This document shows positions 1 through 10,439 of a DNA stretch of 64,000 nucleotides, piece by piece. The DNA comes from Pochonia chlamydosporia 170 (taxonomy: Eukaryota; Ascomycota; Sordariomycetes; Hypocreales; Clavicipitaceae), in contig NC_035791.1 of NCBI RefSeq assembly GCF_001653235.2, positions 5,270,001-5,334,000 on the forward strand, read 5' to 3'. Every line of letters starts with the position of its first letter. Within the stretch, counting starts at the first letter, position 1. Below the pieces are notes generated by a model. The model ran no database searches, was not told where the DNA came from, and was given only the letters and a program-made list of their open reading frames with translations. Both the position numbers and the translations under genes were made by a program.

Positions 1-959
1 CCACTCTCTTTCATCATGCGCAAGTCCTTGTTCGGCGTATTTCTCTGCCGCAGACGCTTCCCATTTTATGAAATTGCTTCTCAATTTATCTCTTGCCCGG
101 TACGACTCTGGTGCCAGCCAACGAGGTATCTCTTTGAGCAACGGAGGCAAGTGACTGTCAAACGACCAAAAGTCCTCCTCAATGGTGGGAATGAACTTCA
201 AAATGTGCGATCCGAAAATTGACCCAACCGATGCTCTCCAAGCCATGCTACGAACACACGGTGCGTATATGTCCGGTAGCTCAGTCCACTCATCCTTAAT
301 ATCCGATGCTCCCACAATATTAGTAGACAGATTTTGAACAAACCTTGCCAGCAGGGCATCAAGACTATGCCCTGTTAGCCCACCGTGAGCTGATCTATAC
401 ACAAGAAAGAAGATGCGGTGCTCCGGATTACTCATGGTGCTCTTGGGATCTGGTTGTAGACCAACCCCAGTATCATCAGCCAAGTAGAACGGCGTGTCGG
501 CGGGCTCAACGCCAAACCCATTGATCAAGACTTGCACTAGCCAGCGCTCGCTTTCGAGTTTGCGCGAACTTCTGAAGAGTGCCGTGACGTTTTGCGCGCC
601 TTTCAAGATGCTCATGCGCCTGGTGAGAAGGCGTACCTGCACCGGGACAGATGGTCCATACTGTGCCCTATGGCGGCTTAGCATATACGGCGGAAACCGT
701 GTTAGATTGAGACGTACGTTACCCTCGCCATAAACTTCTTGGTATTACTCAGGAATTCGGGCAGATGGCCTAGCACTGGGATGAGATATGGTAATGTTGG
801 TGGTTGGCTGCCATTTGGCTTTCGATGCGCGATTCGGGCGCCTTGGATTGTTGACGTGAGGTAGGTGAGCAGAATGAAGGTAACCCCGACACCAATGACG
901 GCAAGTATGCCATGAGGCACCAGTTGTAGATGCGAGAGGCTGTTTTGTAGGTTCAACAT
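1..959 (-). CDS. Cytochrome P450 monooxygenase, N-terminal part (cut by window start)
   Basis: This is the first ~303 residues of a membrane-anchored cytochrome P450; the haem-binding C-terminal half lies outside the window. Exon 1 is 718-959 and exon 2 runs from 667 off the edge at base 1. The 50-nt intron (668-717) has donor GTACGT and acceptor CCATAG, and joining it gives the in-frame motif ARVTAQYGPSVPVQV. A hydrophobic anchor (residues ~17-36) is followed by the proline hinge PPTLPYLIPVLGHLPEF, typical of ER P450s. Later stretches such as WRASVGSIFGSHILKF fit the region before the I helix of fungal CYP7/CYP8-like P450s, but the substrate cannot be told. It is divergent from the bZIP gene at 2744, as is common in metabolite clusters. 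Assignment to the P450 superfamily is firm; the subfamily is inference. Confidence 0.85.
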
Positions 960-2743
960 TTTGAGTCACATCTCCTAGAGTTGAGTGAGGCCCGGTCGTG
1001 CTTGGAAAGGAAGAGAGTACGCAGGTGGAGGGAAGTCCACGATGGTGCAGATCAACTTGTTGTTAAGGTGTCCTAGGTAGTTGCTCACCATCTACCTCCC
1101 CTGTATGACAAACAGTGGGTGAGATTGGTGTTCTGTCCAGCCAATTGGCATGTTGTGATGAAAAGCCCGTCAGATGGAACCCCTGTCTTTGGATGTCTCA
1201 TTTCCTGGTGATTGTGGCACCGGCACCGCGGGTGGCACAGCGGCTTGTATCAGCTCTCAGATGAGAGATAATTTAATTCCTTGGCTTGAATTGTCCGCTG
1301 TAACAATTTGGAGGAATGCTGAATTTCATGGTCATGTTCAGTTCAATGCTAACATACGATAAAACACCAAAGTTGCGCCATATAAGACTCAATGAGGCAG
1401 CCACGATGGTGAGATTCGCTATGGATACAGGGTCAAATCGTTTTTCACTAGTGGATGATGATTGCTGTGGTTCTCATTCGTGCCGCTTGTGTGACGGATG
1501 CCCAATCTCACACAGATTGCGTACACAGGGATCTCTTGTCACACAATGTACTCCGTACCTTGACATTGCTCACAATCATTGCCTGGCTTTTTTGTGGCAG
1601 CCACTGTTTACGGAATAGACTGTCAGTCTTCATATGGGAGAATGAGCTGGACCCTCAACCTGCAAACTACGTCTACTTCGTTAAGGCTGCTAAAATCTTG
1701 AGTCCCAGGTGTGGCAGCACCAGACCAGCCTTTGATTGTAAGCAACTTGCAGCCGCCACATCTCACCACAGCACCTAGGGCCGGCAAAGTGGCCGGGTGA
1801 TACCTCACTGAAGGCACCTCACCTGCTTGCTCAAACTAAATGCAGTTAGCGAATACGCTGTGGCGTAGGGCTATTTCACCACACTATTTACCTGGTCGTT
1901 GACGCCAAACCATCAAGGTTGGTGGCGCTGGGATTGCCTCTGGCGGTCAAGATCCCTGGATCAGTGGGTTCCCAGCATCTCTACCAGCGGCTGAGAGTCT
2001 GCATGTCGTACATGTGTGCAAATCGGCCTGATTCCGTAAACTTGGTTACGGGTGCGTTGATTGTATCTCGCAAGCGGGCTATGGGCGTTGCAAAAGCTTA
2101 GAACATGAACCAACAGTTAACTTGGTTACAGCCTGAAGTACAAACGAATATGGGGAAGGAACCATTCAACAATCTACGGTAACTTGGCGCTTCGGTTGGG
2201 TTTCGTTCTCGTTTTGTGCTCGGGGCAAACTTGAATAGCGACATCTGGACTTTGACAAACCTGTTTTACACGATGGGATCTATTAGAGAAACTTGGCTCA
2301 TTCTTCCCATTGTCGATGACCACCAATTTCACGTACGCGAGCTTCGGGAGCTCTACGACCAGGACATAAGAAGCCACAGAAGATTCCCAAATATCAGCGT
2401 CGAGTGTCTCAGCATCCCACTAAACATGAAACAACTGGAAGCGGATAAAAGAGACGGGGGGGATCCAGCCTTACAGAGTAACAATTCCAGTTACTGACCA
2501 CATGTTGGGCTTTTAGATGGAAATAGCGGCACAGTGGTCCACAAACGCCTCAATCCAGCACACAAATCGACCATCCAATATTGGTCAGCGCCTTCTGAGT
2601 CGCGCTATTTCATTCTCTAGTGAGGCGAAAGCTGACATGAGGGTGACTTCTACCCAACGACCTCAAACTAGCTCCAATGTCTACCTCAAATATCATCAAC
2701 CGTTTCTGGCCACCGCACTCAATGCGAGCAACTAACTACCAAA
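960..2743. other. Intergenic, divergent promoter region between P450 and bZIP gene
   Basis: About 1.8 kb between two divergently transcribed genes. The open frames here are short, overlap on both strands and have no recognisable motif. I see no gene, tRNA or clear repeat. It presumably holds both promoters. Confidence 0.5.
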
Positions 2744-4285
2744 ATGAAGCACACATTGCCCAAGGATTCCATTAAAAACAGAGAGCGCAACATTTTCGGC
2801 ACCCTTTCATTCGTGTCACCAGTCGTACCCAAAGACGGAAATGAAACTCCATCCTTCACCAGCCGAGAGAATGGGACCCAAAAACGGCGAGAACAAATCT
2901 CCAGAGCACAAAAGTAGGAAACACAACGTATCTCACTGTACATGACTGCTGATATTCCGGGCTTAGGACGCATCGGAAAAGACAAAAGGAGTACATGAAT
3001 GCATTGGAAGAAGAGGTCCTTCGGCTACGGGAACGGGAGAGCGCATTGAACGAGGTGGCTTCATACTGGAAACAACGTGCATTGACGGCAATAAGTCGCA
3101 ATAATTTATCGTCTATTGGCATTCAAAATCTTCAGTTTGGGCCGGGGATGTTTCTATGGGCGGTTTCGGACTCATTCGCGCAGTCTCAGTATCTGTTTCC
3201 CTCCCCGCAGCCGCCGATACATTCCTCAACTACGACGTTTTCCCAACTGGCTGTTCATGATGCATTATTAAATACGTTGTTACAAAATTGTGAGTAAAAC
3301 ATGTTGTGAGGCCAAGTACTTCGCTAAATTCATCCCCCAGTTCTGGAAAACATCATGCCTACGCTAGAAGTCACGGAAAAGACCAGCAACGGCTACGCAA
3401 AATACGTTATGCCACTCGCTCTGAGTAGCGAAGTGGTGCTTAGTTCCTTTCTTTCTGCTTCTGCCAGCCATATGCAATTGACAAAAGCTAAGACGTGGCA
3501 AGTCCATTGTCTCAAGTACAGAGTGACGGCAATTACAGGGCTCAAAGAAGCGTCACAATCGACACCGGATGCAGCGGTGTTTCTGTGTGCGCTTGCGACT
3601 ATTCTTGGTCTGATGATTGAGGATATAATCGCTTGCACGAAAGAGTTTTCTCAGCTGTTGAACTTGGCTCAGTTTTGGACAAACAATTCTGGTCCGTTTG
3701 AAGATGGGCCACACGAGAAGGCAACGGCTCGGTTTTTGCTGGATCAAATGCAAATGTATGTCTACCTGGAATTACGAATACCTCTGTAATTGCCCTGGAA
3801 ATCGACATAGACTAACTTCACATTGCTGCATGCACAGGTTGAAAGCGCTCGTGTACCCATTATATCAAGTAGACTGGTCACAAAGTATAGTCCTCTCCGG
3901 CCACAAAGCGAATCAACAAACCTCACTATTCAACAGCCCAATGAAGCTATACGAAACATTTTTGTCCATGGAAAACGCCACCACCTTGGCCTGCCAAATA
4001 TACAGACTATCTTCCATGGCCGATCCCACCGAAAGCATTGAGCAGCAAAAGCTTCGTTCAAAAGACGCCAACATATTGCTAGACAAGCTCCAGTCAACAG
4101 TTGAAGATATCTCAGCATTTTCTTTGGGAGAAAATGCCCTCGCGTGGGTATACTTTGTTGCTGCGGGAAACAGCACACAGACGCATCACCGTGCGTTTTT
4201 TACTTCAAGGCTGGGAGAACTGCTTGAACGTTTGGGGCATGATGATACAAGTGCAGTGGCAGCTGGTACCAATATAGCCTATTAA
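2744..4285 (+). CDS. bZIP transcription factor fused to a fungal transcription-factor regulatory domain
   Basis: A predicted 451-residue nuclear regulator in four exons: 2744-2913, 2967-3289, 3341-3755, 3838-4285. All three introns are GT-AG (donors GTAGGA, GTGAGT, GTATGT) and keep the frame. The basic region spans the first splice junction (RREQISRAQKTHRKRQKEY) and runs into a leucine-zipper-like stretch NALEEEVLRLRERESAL. After a proline/serine-rich linker, the C-terminal ~250 residues (YVMPLALSSEVVLSSFLSAS onwards) resemble the Fungal_trans_2-type domain usually attached to Zn2Cys6 proteins. bZIP plus this domain is an unusual pairing, known from some secondary-metabolite regulators. Its position among P450, cyclase, MFS and SDR genes suggests a pathway-specific regulator (inference). 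The ATG at 2744 is the nearest one in frame upstream of the basic region. Confidence 0.8.
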
Positions 4286-4308
4286 TCTAAGATGATTCTA
4301 CATCCTAA

Positions 4309-4840
4309 CTACGGTTTCGGATCATTCAACTTTAGACATCCCAACTGGTGCAATGCAACCAACGCTGACTCTTCGCCAACTTCTTCCACAATCTTGCCGC
4401 CTTGTACTTTAAACACTGTCGTCCCAGAAAATCGCATCTCCTTTCCAGTGTTTGCGACCGGCAGATTCCCAACAGGTAGATCAAACAAAGCTTCGCCAGT
4501 GTGAGTCCCGCCTCCAAACCATCGAACTACCACGTATTCCCCTTCCGCAATCAGCGGGAACGGTGTAAGCAACTTGAAAGCAATGTCCGGGAACGACTTT
4601 CGCTTCCAGTCAGTCGAAAAGTAAATCAGCCATCGTTTCATGTCATCATACCTTCTTAAACGTGGCCAGCATGAGCTTTACTTCCGCCTTCCCATTCAAC
4701 CGCCCATGCATGGGGTAGAATTGCGAAAAGTTGTCCGCGCACGCTTCATCCACAATATCTGCATTTCCCTTGCTCCAGAATTCCTCCCAGTAACGCGCGA
4801 CGAGTAAGCGGTTGCATTCTTGCTGTGTTAAGTCGCGCAT
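4309..4840 (-). CDS. SnoaL-like / NTF2-fold protein (ester cyclase-like)
   Basis: A small one-domain protein of about 158 residues. It resembles the SnoaL-like NTF2 fold used by polyketide cyclases, ester cyclases and many uncharacterised fungal proteins. Exon 1 is 4652-4840, starting at the second in-frame ATG (MRDLTQQECNRLLVARYW); an upstream ATG at 4939 would add 33 atypical residues. An intron with donor GTATGA ends near 4597 or 4603; both acceptors keep the frame. The N-terminal part has the typical RYWEEFWSKGNADIVDEACA helix. The second exon carries the strands VVVRWFGGGTHTGEALF and FSGTTVFKVQGGKIVEEV. No catalytic residue can be assigned safely. Its 3' end faces the bZIP gene, only 23 bp away. 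It could be a polyketide-tailoring cyclase or an unrelated NTF2-like protein. Confidence 0.75.
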
Positions 4841-5990
4841 CGTGAATCTTGCGAGACGACTGCTCTCGACTGATTGGATTGCACGTTGGCCATTTTTAAG
4901 TTCGTTTGAGCGAAGGCTTTGATGGCGAGAGGCGGTCACGTGTGTTGGTTGAGATCCCGAGAGCTTGTTGAGCTGATGTCATAGTGTTGATCTGGTGCCT
5001 TTTTTGTTGTCATTTTGTGCTTACAATTGAAGATTCTAGATAAATTGTCTATCATGAATGGAATCATGGGGATTAATTAGATGGAGAAGCGAAGGATGTG
5101 CATTTGTAACTATCATGATTGTCGATGTTGGAAGTGGTGGGGTTTCTCATGACAAATCTGCAGGAGCTCTAGCATGGAAGCAATAGAAGGGGCGCTTGGG
5201 CACTAGTGGTTTAAGGAAACCAGTGCTGGAAGCATTTTGCTATTCAAAGTTAGCTTGATTTCTTGCCTTCGGGCGGGTTTGGTGTCTGGTGAATAAGCGT
5301 ATTTAGCCGTTGACGCTGTGGAATCTCGATGGGATCATTCGGGGGGGATAGCAATACGATTAAGAGACTGATGATTAGCTATTGGTGTGTTTTTAATACG
5401 ATTTTTACTTGAAAATTGGACAGTAATGTTTACTACAGCTAGTGGGAGTTACGGGAGGATGAATAGATTTGCCAACCCGCACGTAACTGCCCGCTGACTA
5501 TTCCAATCTACAGAACAATTACGAAACACAGAAGCATTCTGGCATAATCATCATATGTTTATGTATGTTAAATAGACATGATGGAAGGCTATTCTTGAAA
5601 CATTTTGTATCTCAACTGCCGCAACAAAATCGACAGCTGCTTCAGCGACTTGTAGGGTACTAGTAAGCGAACGGGTGGACGAACATAACCCAGACTAAGG
5701 GACAGCTTTTGCGAGTTCTATACTCATCCCGTCCTCAAAGTAAAGCGAAGATTTGCAAAAAGAATAAGACGCTTGATTCTATCTCCCTAGGCGTTGATTG
5801 GCGTAACTTTGAAGCCGCGGTGAGGGCATCGTACATCCCGGTTTCCGGTTTGACACCTCTCACAGTGAGTCTCTGCCACAATCAAATACCAAACTTGACA
5901 ATTAATGGCCAAATCTAACCTTACCAGAAGAAAACACCAATGCAAATGCAATGAATTCATTCACCTAATTTAATCGCCTTGTTAAACCCA
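4841..5990. other. Intergenic
   Basis: About 1.15 kb, moderately AT-rich, with only short open frames. No motif, RNA gene or repeat was recognised. It contains the promoter of the SnoaL-like gene. Confidence 0.5.
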
Positions 5991-6761
5991 TCAAGCTTGA
6001 CTCAAAAGCTCATCAGCCTGCTTCCCCAAATACTCCATGGCCCTAATCTGCAACGTCGGCCCAATACTAATACGCGCAACCCCAAGATCCGCCAACTGCG
6101 CAATACTAAGCCCATCATCCGCAAACTTCAACAACACATTCAACCGTCCATCAAATTCCTCAACAAGCGTCTTCACCTCATCCCGGCTTACACCTCTAGA
6201 CCCCCCCCACACAAACACCGTGTTCGCACCAGCCTCAAGATATGCCTTTCCACGGCTAACAACCTCATTCAGATCTCGACCATGAAGAAATCCGTCACAT
6301 CTAGCGTTGAGGGCAAAGTCCGGCACACCTTCCTTTCTAGCCACAGCCATAGCCCGCTTGATGCGGTCGACCGCAACGTCCTTCTCCATCAGTTTTTTTG
6401 TAGTGTTATCATAGTCTTCCAGATTGACACCAGAGACCCCAATTTTGATGAGACGGGAGATGGCTGTCTCTAGTTGATCCCCGTAGCCGTCTTGGACATC
6501 GACCGTGAGCGGCTTTTTGAACTCGCGGGCAACTCCGGCGATCAGTTCGCCGTGTCGAAGATTTGTTTCTAGATCGAGGTCATCGTCTGTAGTGTTGTTT
6601 GCTTGAGCTATGGCATAGCTTGCCGTAGCTAATGCCTTGGCACTGGGGAGTTTTGCGACTGCTCGAGCCGAGGGTACGTCGTATACATTGGCGAGGACGA
6701 GAGGCTTTCCGGATTTGTGTAGCTGCCGGAGAATTTGGGCGGTTTGGTTCAACGAAGACAT
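5991..6761 (-). CDS. PEP mutase / isocitrate lyase superfamily enzyme
   Basis: A 256-residue single-exon (beta/alpha)8-barrel protein of the phosphoenolpyruvate mutase/isocitrate lyase superfamily (Pfam PEP_mutase type). The start is the ATG at 6761 (MSSLNQTAQILRQLHKSGKP); the ATG 57 bp upstream gives an extra 19 residues that do not look conserved. Visible family segments are PLVLANVYDVPSARAVAKL, PLTVDVQDGYGD (acidic metal-binding loop), GVSGVNLEDYDN and ALNARCDGFLHGRD. The EDKxxxxxN signature of true phosphonate-forming PEP mutase is replaced by EDYDNTTKK, and the KKCGH loop of isocitrate lyases is not present. The reaction is therefore unknown; a C-C lyase or hydrolase on a 2-oxo or dicarboxylic acid is likely. 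It may belong to the surrounding metabolic gene set. Confidence 0.88.
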   Translation of the reverse strand: MSSLNQTAQILRQLHKSGKPLVLANVYDVPSARAVAKLPSAKALATASYAIAQANNTTDDDLDLETNLRHGELIAGVAREFKKPLTVDVQDGYGDQLETAISRLIKIGVSGVNLEDYDNTTKKLMEKDVAVDRIKRAMAVARKEGVPDFALNARCDGFLHGRDLNEVVSRGKAYLEAGANTVFVWGGSRGVSRDEVKTLVEEFDGRLNVLLKFADDGLSIAQLADLGVARISIGPTLQIRAMEYLGKQADELLSQA

Positions 6762-7802
6762 TGCGAATTGTGTTTGTAGGTGCCAGTGTGTTTGACTGAG
6801 AGATGGCGTTATTAGCACTACCTTGAGTTTTTATAACAAAAATCTGAGTGTCAAAGAAGCAGCAATTGGCTGTCCTGCAGGTGCTTACAAAAGAAGAGGA
6901 ACACGCTTGATACAGATCGTGAATGCTACAGTTAAAACTCGTCTTACAATTAACGCTTCATGCAAGTTCACGATATTCTCCCAAAATGTCAACGTGTTTG
7001 CGGCAATGCCACTTCCATTACTAACACACGAAAGTGATTCCTCACCTTTGGAGGCATTTCCAACCAGGCCCATGCTTGGCAACGAATTGAAGTCTAATCT
7101 CCGATTGGACCAAATTAGTGGGTGCGTTTGAGTTGCGGGGGAAATGAGACTGACTAACCCGAAATGGAAGATTGATACTGAATCAATGTTCCCAATGTAG
7201 ACTAGTCTGTAATGTGGCATCGTCCCGCTCGCATTGTGGCAGGGATCTGGGTCATCGATATTCTGGGCTTCAACTTGAATCCCTCTGAATGTAAATGACA
7301 ATTCAGGCAAGTTCATGGCCCTGGACGCGAGCAGATGTGTCAGCAATAATGTGTCAGCAACTACAACGCTGCGGCTGAAGCTATCGAACCTTGAGACTTT
7401 GAGGAGATTGTATTTGCACGAATCGCAGGAGGACCGAGTCTCCGGCAGGCAAGCTCAGAGTTGCCTCAGCTTATGGAGTAGATCTGTTATGGATTGTGAC
7501 TAGGTCTATGTAGCTTCAGAAAGCTCCCGGCACGACAGGTTTGTGACACTTACCCAGCCATACACCTTGTTTGCCATAGTGTCTGGTATTGCCTCGCACA
7601 ATTTATTGCGGGCTGTAGCAGTCGATAGCTGAGCGAAGGTGCCAGCGCCACGCGGCGTAGAGAGTTTGAGGTCAGCACAAAGGCTGGCCCGACTCATCAG
7701 CAGCACTTCATGAGAACACAACGCGCGAAAGCACATAGGATGTTGCAAACTAATTAAATTGAAAGCCCTCATACTATCTAATATAATAACATCACCAAAT
7801 AT
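6762..7802. other. Intergenic
   Basis: About 1 kb between two minus-strand genes. A 153-codon minus-strand open frame at 6885-7346 has no recognisable domain or codon pattern and is not called. No RNA gene or repeat was seen. Confidence 0.45.
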
Positions 7803-8722
7803 TTACACCGGAATCAGAACTCCGCGATATCTCATCCTCCCCTCACTCAACTCCTTCATCGACTCCTCAATACCATCCTTCGTCATGGGAAATTTCACAG
7901 TAACCGGTCTCACACCATTACGTGCCGCAAAGTCCAGCATCTTGCCCAGCTCCCATCTCGACGCAATGACCGTACCCTGAACCTTAAACCCGTAGCCAAT
8001 GAGCGGAAACTGCGGAATGGTAAGGTTGCCAAAATGCACAGTGAGAGGGATAATCATGGCCCGTGGCTTGAGCAGCGGCAGATAGGCATCCCATTGCGTC
8101 TCAACAGACGAAGTGACAATTAGGGCATCTAGCTTGGACGACCCAATGTCAAGTTTCTCAGCTCCACTCGTAACAACATATTTCGTGGCACCGAGTCTCA
8201 ATGCCTCTTCCTTTTTGCTGTCATTCGTAGACAATGCGACGACATTCATCCCCATTTTGGAAGCAAACTGAATAGCGAGATGGCCCAGGCCTCCAATTCC
8301 AATGACACCAACTGTTGAAGAGGACGTAAGACCGTACTTGTGAAGGGCAGTCCACACTGTTGCGCCGCCGCACATCAGCGGAGCGGCTTCCGCATCTGAG
8401 ATGTTATCTGGCACGCGGAACAGGAATGCCTCCCTCCAGACAATTGCCTCTGCAAGACTTCCCTGATCCAGGTTTGCTTCACCGTAGATTTGGCGCTCGT
8501 CACAGTACTCATCGTCCCCGTTCAAGCACTGGTCGCATCGGCCACAGGAATTGGCCTGGTAGCCCCATCCAACACGGTCACCAGGTTTCAGATTCTTGGT
8601 GTCTGGTCCGACTTCTTGAACGACTCCCACTCCTTCGTGGCCGAGGACCATATCGGCATTTTTGTAGTGTAGATCTGTGCCACATAATCCGGAAGCTGTG
8701 ATTTTGACCAACACTTGATCTC

Positions 8723-8730
8723 CTGTCAGG
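8723..8730. repeat. Target-site duplication, left copy
   Basis: The sequence CTGTCAGG immediately precedes the MITE and is identical to the copy at 9152-9159. Confidence 0.92.
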
Positions 8731-9151
8731 CAGGGTGGTCATCGATACGATCGATACGATACGATACGATATCGATATCGACGGGCGATATCGTCGATAT
8801 CGTCGATATGGATGCGCAAGTAGAATCTACGGTCACTCACTGTGGGGATCAAAATTATTCCCAAAAATAAGGTACCGATTCCGCTAAGTCATTGCTGGAG
8901 TTACATCGACATCGGTTCACTACACAGTATGAACTGTGCAACACAATAAAAAGGAAGTGCAAGCCTGTTGCCTCCGCAACAAGCCTTGTCCTATTTTTAG
9001 AGTCCGAAATTGCGATTTACAAATAAAATTACCCTATTAAGGTTGCTCCAATTTCGGATATATTGTAATCGATATCGATTTCGATATCGATATCGGTCGA
9101 TACGATATTGATCGACGATACAAATCGATATACTTATCGATGACCACCCTG
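8731..9151. mobile_element. Non-autonomous hAT-like MITE, 421 bp
   Basis: The element has perfect 17-bp terminal inverted repeats, CAGGGTGGTCATCGATA at the left end and its reverse complement at the right end. It is flanked by an identical 8-bp duplication (CTGTCAGG). The 8-bp duplication and CAGGG terminus are the marks of hAT transposons. The subterminal ~80 bp at each end are dense in ATCGATA/CGATACGAT/GATATCG motifs, likely transposase-binding repeats able to fold into hairpins. There is no transposase frame inside, so it is non-autonomous. It sits in the coding region of the alcohol dehydrogenase. Confidence 0.92.
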
Positions 9152-9159
9152 CTGTCAGG
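9152..9159. repeat. Target-site duplication, right copy
   Basis: The sequence CTGTCAGG immediately follows the MITE. Together with the left copy it gives the 8-bp duplication expected of hAT-type insertion. Confidence 0.92.
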
Positions 9160-9230
9160 CTTGGCTTGGTGGTCGTTGACTCTTGAATGCCACCTTTGGC
9201 GGCGCCTTTGTACACCTTGAACGTTGGCAT

Positions 9231-10439
9231 GTTGGGACTATTGGTTTGGAGTGTGTAATTGGTTGTGAAGGGTTGTTGTGATAAAAGTTTGCGTGAATAG
9301 CTTCACTGTGTTACTTGGCGTTTGTCTTGGTGGAGGCAAGGGAGGTATTTTATACTTTATCAGGATGATGGTCGAGAATCAGCTCTTCAAATTAATTCCA
9401 AACTATTGTGTCTATAGTTGCATTTCTTATTCAGCCTACTTACAAATCTCCGTCATACTAGATTGTGCACGCCGGGTGGGATCTTCCATCCAGGCGTGCT
9501 TGGTGTTTGTTCTCTTCCGTTGTAGATTGCTTACGTTTCGGCTAAATCCAGCGTACTAGTATTGCAGAGCAGACTAATGTCCCATTATGTGTCGAGGCGG
9601 CAGCTAGGTTCCTTCTCGTCTAAACTATTGAAAGGCAAGCACGGGTCATCCTCAGAGACGGAATTGACGTCGTAACTTTGCCGCTGGCAACTCAGCCCTG
9701 ATGGCGCAATAGCCCATCTCTGGCCCCATGGATCGTGTTCGAATTGCGGTACTCACATCTTTGATAGATTAGTAACGAAGGGTTGGTAATTTTACAGAAC
9801 CTGATCCGGGAATAAGTTGACAACATGGCGGCGACCACCATCGAGTCTAAGAATGAGTGGGCTGGTGGTCCAGCCGAGGCGTCAATCCAGCAATAACTGA
9901 TTGGACAGCTTGCATCAAAACTCCTACACAGGGAAATACAGACAGTCACCAAACTACCTGTCTCGGTTAGCGCAATGGCTTTATAAGCCTTGGAAAGGTG
10001 GTGTCTTGAGGCTGCGTCGGTGGACCCGGCCGGCAATGGAACGCTTGAACGGAGCAGACGGGATTACTACACAATTTTCTCTGAAGGGAGCTGTGTTCCT
10101 CATACGTTCTGTATAGCTCACACAATCAGGGTCTTGATCAGGGTCTCAATCGTGAAGCTAGGTTCGGTGCATTTGTCATTGGCTCTCAGAATTTCTTCTT
10201 CCCATCATACCGGTATAAACTTTAAGACTTGTTCTGGAGCATACAGCACGATGTATTTATTGCAGGCTTGTTCCCTTCTGTTGATGAGGGATAGATCCCA
10301 ATTCAATCATCAGTCATCCTACTCTCATCGGCAAGAGAAATAAGAACCTCCATAAATATTGGGCATTAAGACTGAAATTCGCCTCCAGTCAAACCCAAAC
10401 GCTCGCCAGGTTGTTGAAACAAATCCTGTTGCATACAGC
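9231..10439. other. Divergent intergenic region between alcohol dehydrogenase and MFS genes
   Basis: About 1.2 kb; the genes on either side are transcribed away from it. Open frames are short and without motifs. No RNA gene or clear repeat. It presumably carries both promoters. Confidence 0.45.

Larger units (their letters stand above)
7803..9230 (-). pseudogene. Zinc-dependent alcohol dehydrogenase interrupted by a MITE
   Basis: A medium-chain zinc alcohol dehydrogenase (NADP-dependent/cinnamyl type) that would oxidise or reduce alcohols and aldehydes in the cytosol. The start is the ATG at 9230 (MPTFKVYKGAAKGG). The catalytic-zinc motif GLCGTDLHY, the GHEGVGVV motif, the four structural-zinc cysteines in CGRCDQCLNGDDEYC and the Rossmann loop GIGGLGHLAIQFA are all intact. 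The coding sequence is split at codon ~27 by a 421-bp element (8731-9151). Removing the element and one 8-bp duplicate leaves a perfect 332-codon frame, so the insertion is recent or tolerated. Read straight through, translation stops at 8997 after 77 codons. Splicing within the element could rescue the frame (see findings). It lies between the PEP-mutase-like and MFS genes and may be a broken member of that cluster. Confidence 0.85.

Noticed and set aside
5991..6761. Phosphonate biosynthesis (true PEP phosphomutase)
   Set aside because: The EDKxxxxxN signature required for phosphonate-forming PEP mutase is absent and no phosphonopyruvate decarboxylase lies nearby.
6885..7346. 153-codon minus-strand open frame
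   Set aside because: No domain, no consistent codon pattern and no neighbours that would make it an exon of a known gene.
8971..9230. Separate 77-residue protein at the MITE edge
   Set aside because: It is only the first alcohol dehydrogenase codons read into the transposon.
9930..10010. Segment resembling tRNA A-box text (GGTTAGCGCAATGG)
   Set aside because: No matching B box, acceptor stem or anticodon arm at the right spacing.
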